Source: JADFQT01 sp047516825 (GTDB lineage: Bacteria > Chloroflexota > Dehalococcoidia > Lucifugimonadales > UBA3495). Taken from it: DNA of 5,553 bases. Made by a program: the position numbers and the translations under genes. The DNA lies in NCBI GenBank assembly GCA_047516825.1, contig JAKZUA010000129.1:1-5553 (forward strand), written 5' to 3'. The notes beneath the pieces are model-generated. The model was not told the origin of the DNA, did not search any database, and saw only the letters and a program-made list of their open reading frames with translations. Shown in pieces: positions 4,440 to 5,553 of this stretch (positions are counted from its first letter, which is position 1; every line of letters begins with the position of its first letter).

Positions 4440-5553
4440 ATGAATGTTCTGGAAGCCGTAGCGAGGATTTTGAAGTTAGAGGGCGTGGAGTGGGTATCCT
4501 GCTTTCCATCCAACAATTTGATCGAGGCCGCCGCCAAGGAAGGTATCCGCACCATCATGTTTCGCCAGGAGCGGGGCGCTCTCATGGCCGCGGACGGCTA
4601 CAGCCGCTTGAACAACCGTCAGAAATTCGGTGTGACCATAACCCAGGGTGGACCAGGCTCGGAGAACTCCATGGGCGGCATCGCCCAGGCCTTTAGCGAC
4701 AACGTGCCAATCCTCTACCTGCCCGGGGGCCCGGCCCTGGGCCAATACGCGGTGCGCCCCAACTTTTCCTCGGCGCGCACCTATCAGACCGTTTGTAAGC
4801 AGAGCGAGGTAGTCGTCCAACCCGGACAGGTAGCCTCAGTGATGCGCCGCGCCTTCCACGCCCTGCGCAACGGACGGCCCGGACCGGTCATTGTCGAGAT
4901 CCCCGCCGACATCGGCACCATGGAAATTCCCGACGCCGCCTTGAACTACCAGCCGCCCAAGCGGTCTGCCCAGTCCCCAGCTCTCGGAGACGTTCAGGAC
5001 GCGGTAAAGCTGCTGTTGAACGCCAAAAAGCCGGTGATCTGGTCCGGCATGGGCGTTCTTTTCGCCGACGCCACCAAAGAGTTGCAGGAGCTGGCGGAGC
5101 TGACCGAAATTCCGGTTTATTGCACCATGCCGGGCAAGTCCTCCTTTGACGAGCGCCATCCGCTATCGTTGGGCGCCGGCAGCAGCTCCACCTCCCTGCC
5201 GGCCCGCCGCTGGCTGCAGGAATCCGACGTGCTATTCGCCGTGGGCTCCAGCATGACCCGTACCGGCTATGGACAACCCATTCCGGATGGCAAGGTGATC
5301 ATTCACAACGTGGAGAGCATCGAGGACATCAACAAGGACTTCTCGGCGGACGTGGGCCTGCCTGGGGACGCCAAGCTGACCCTGCAAGCTCTGGTGGAAG
5401 AGGTCAAGTCCCAGGCCGGCGCCAAGGGCCGCCAGGGACAAACCCAGGTGGCTTCCGAGATCGCCCAGCTGCGCGACGCCTGGATGGGCGAGTGGACCGA
5501 CTTGCTCAACTCGGACGAAGTCCCCATCAACACCTACCGGGTTATCGGCGAGT
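4440..5553 (+). CDS. Thiamine-pyrophosphate-requiring enzyme, acetolactate synthase-like (partial, 3' end outside window)
   Basis: This belongs to the TPP enzyme superfamily of acetolactate synthase, benzoylformate decarboxylase and related enzymes. Only 371 codons are present; the family usually has about 550-600, so the C-terminal cofactor-binding domain lies beyond the right edge. The N-terminal pyrimidine domain (1-165) contains the catalytic glutamate E44 in RQERGALMAADGYSR (42-56), the TQGGPGSEN motif (68-76) and GRPGPVIVEIPADI (145-158). The central Rossmann-like domain spans about 183-325, with KPVIWSGMGV (197-206) and a PGKSSFDERHPLSLG stretch (231-245). The last residues, NTYRVIGE, resemble the lead-in to the C-terminal domain. 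The ATG is preceded by GGAGGG 8 nt upstream, and the frame is open with good codon usage throughout. The FPSNN segment (22-26), in place of the usual G-x-PG, suggests a divergent subfamily and not a biosynthetic IlvB. The substrate cannot be read from this part. Confidence 0.92.
   Translation, partial: MNVLEAVARILKLEGVEWVSCFPSNNLIEAAAKEGIRTIMFRQERGALMAADGYSRLNNRQKFGVTITQGGPGSENSMGGIAQAFSDNVPILYLPGGPALGQYAVRPNFSSARTYQTVCKQSEVVVQPGQVASVMRRAFHALRNGRPGPVIVEIPADIGTMEIPDAALNYQPPKRSAQSPALGDVQDAVKLLLNAKKPVIWSGMGVLFADATKELQELAELTEIPVYCTMPGKSSFDERHPLSLGAGSSSTSLPARRWLQESDVLFAVGSSMTRTGYGQPIPDGKVIIHNVESIEDINKDFSADVGLPGDAKLTLQALVEEVKSQAGAKGRQGQTQVASEIAQLRDAWMGEWTDLLNSDEVPINTYRVIGE

Noticed and set aside
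4476..5533. Several minus-strand frames antisense to the TPP enzyme
   Set aside because: The plus strand carries a continuous frame with diagnostic TPP enzyme motifs. The opposite frames are shadows of GC-rich codons.

Overview
This window looks like a chromosomal segment from an uncultured sulfur-cycling bacterium with moderately high GC content. It carries two genes of dissimilatory sulfur metabolism, sat (ATP sulfurylase) and aprB (the ferredoxin-like subunit of APS reductase). It also carries a tetratricopeptide-repeat protein, a protein of unknown family built from two copies of one domain, and the first two thirds of a thiamine-pyrophosphate (TPP) enzyme. Short dispersed repeats with GTCATTGCGAG ends and the style of the TPP enzyme resemble those of Chloroflexota (Dehalococcoidia/SAR202-like). 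That taxonomic guess is an inference from memory and is weak. The genes do not show whether sulfur is reduced or oxidised, because sat and apr serve both directions.

Layout. Positions 1-334 hold no convincing gene; this is a C-rich stretch ending in a fragment that resembles a dispersed repeat. The minus strand then carries aprB (335-787) downstream of sat (861-2153), with a terminator-like hairpin between them at 825-846. The aprA gene that usually follows aprB does not start within the 334 bases available. Positions 2154-2322 form a divergent intergenic region with one extended -10 promoter candidate facing each way. On the plus strand, a TPR protein (2323-2886) follows. Next comes a non-coding gap with a palindromic MITE/REP-like element (2923-3011) and a promoter with a structured leader (3044-3171). 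A 287-residue two-domain protein (3172-4035) ends in two tandem hairpins, the second a good intrinsic terminator. A 404-base gap follows, containing a near-consensus sigma70-type promoter (4307-4335) whose transcript would begin with a stem-loop. The TPP enzyme starts at 4440 and runs off the right edge just before its expected C-terminal cofactor domain.

How the genes work together. Sat and AprB belong to one pathway: Sat interconverts sulfate+ATP and APS+PPi, and AprAB interconverts APS and sulfite+AMP. The other three genes have no visible metabolic link to them and appear to be separate transcription units. The points most worth a second look are the serine in AprB where a conserved electron-relay tryptophan is expected, the missing aprA, the duplicated-domain unknown protein, and the hairpin-headed leader of the TPP gene.
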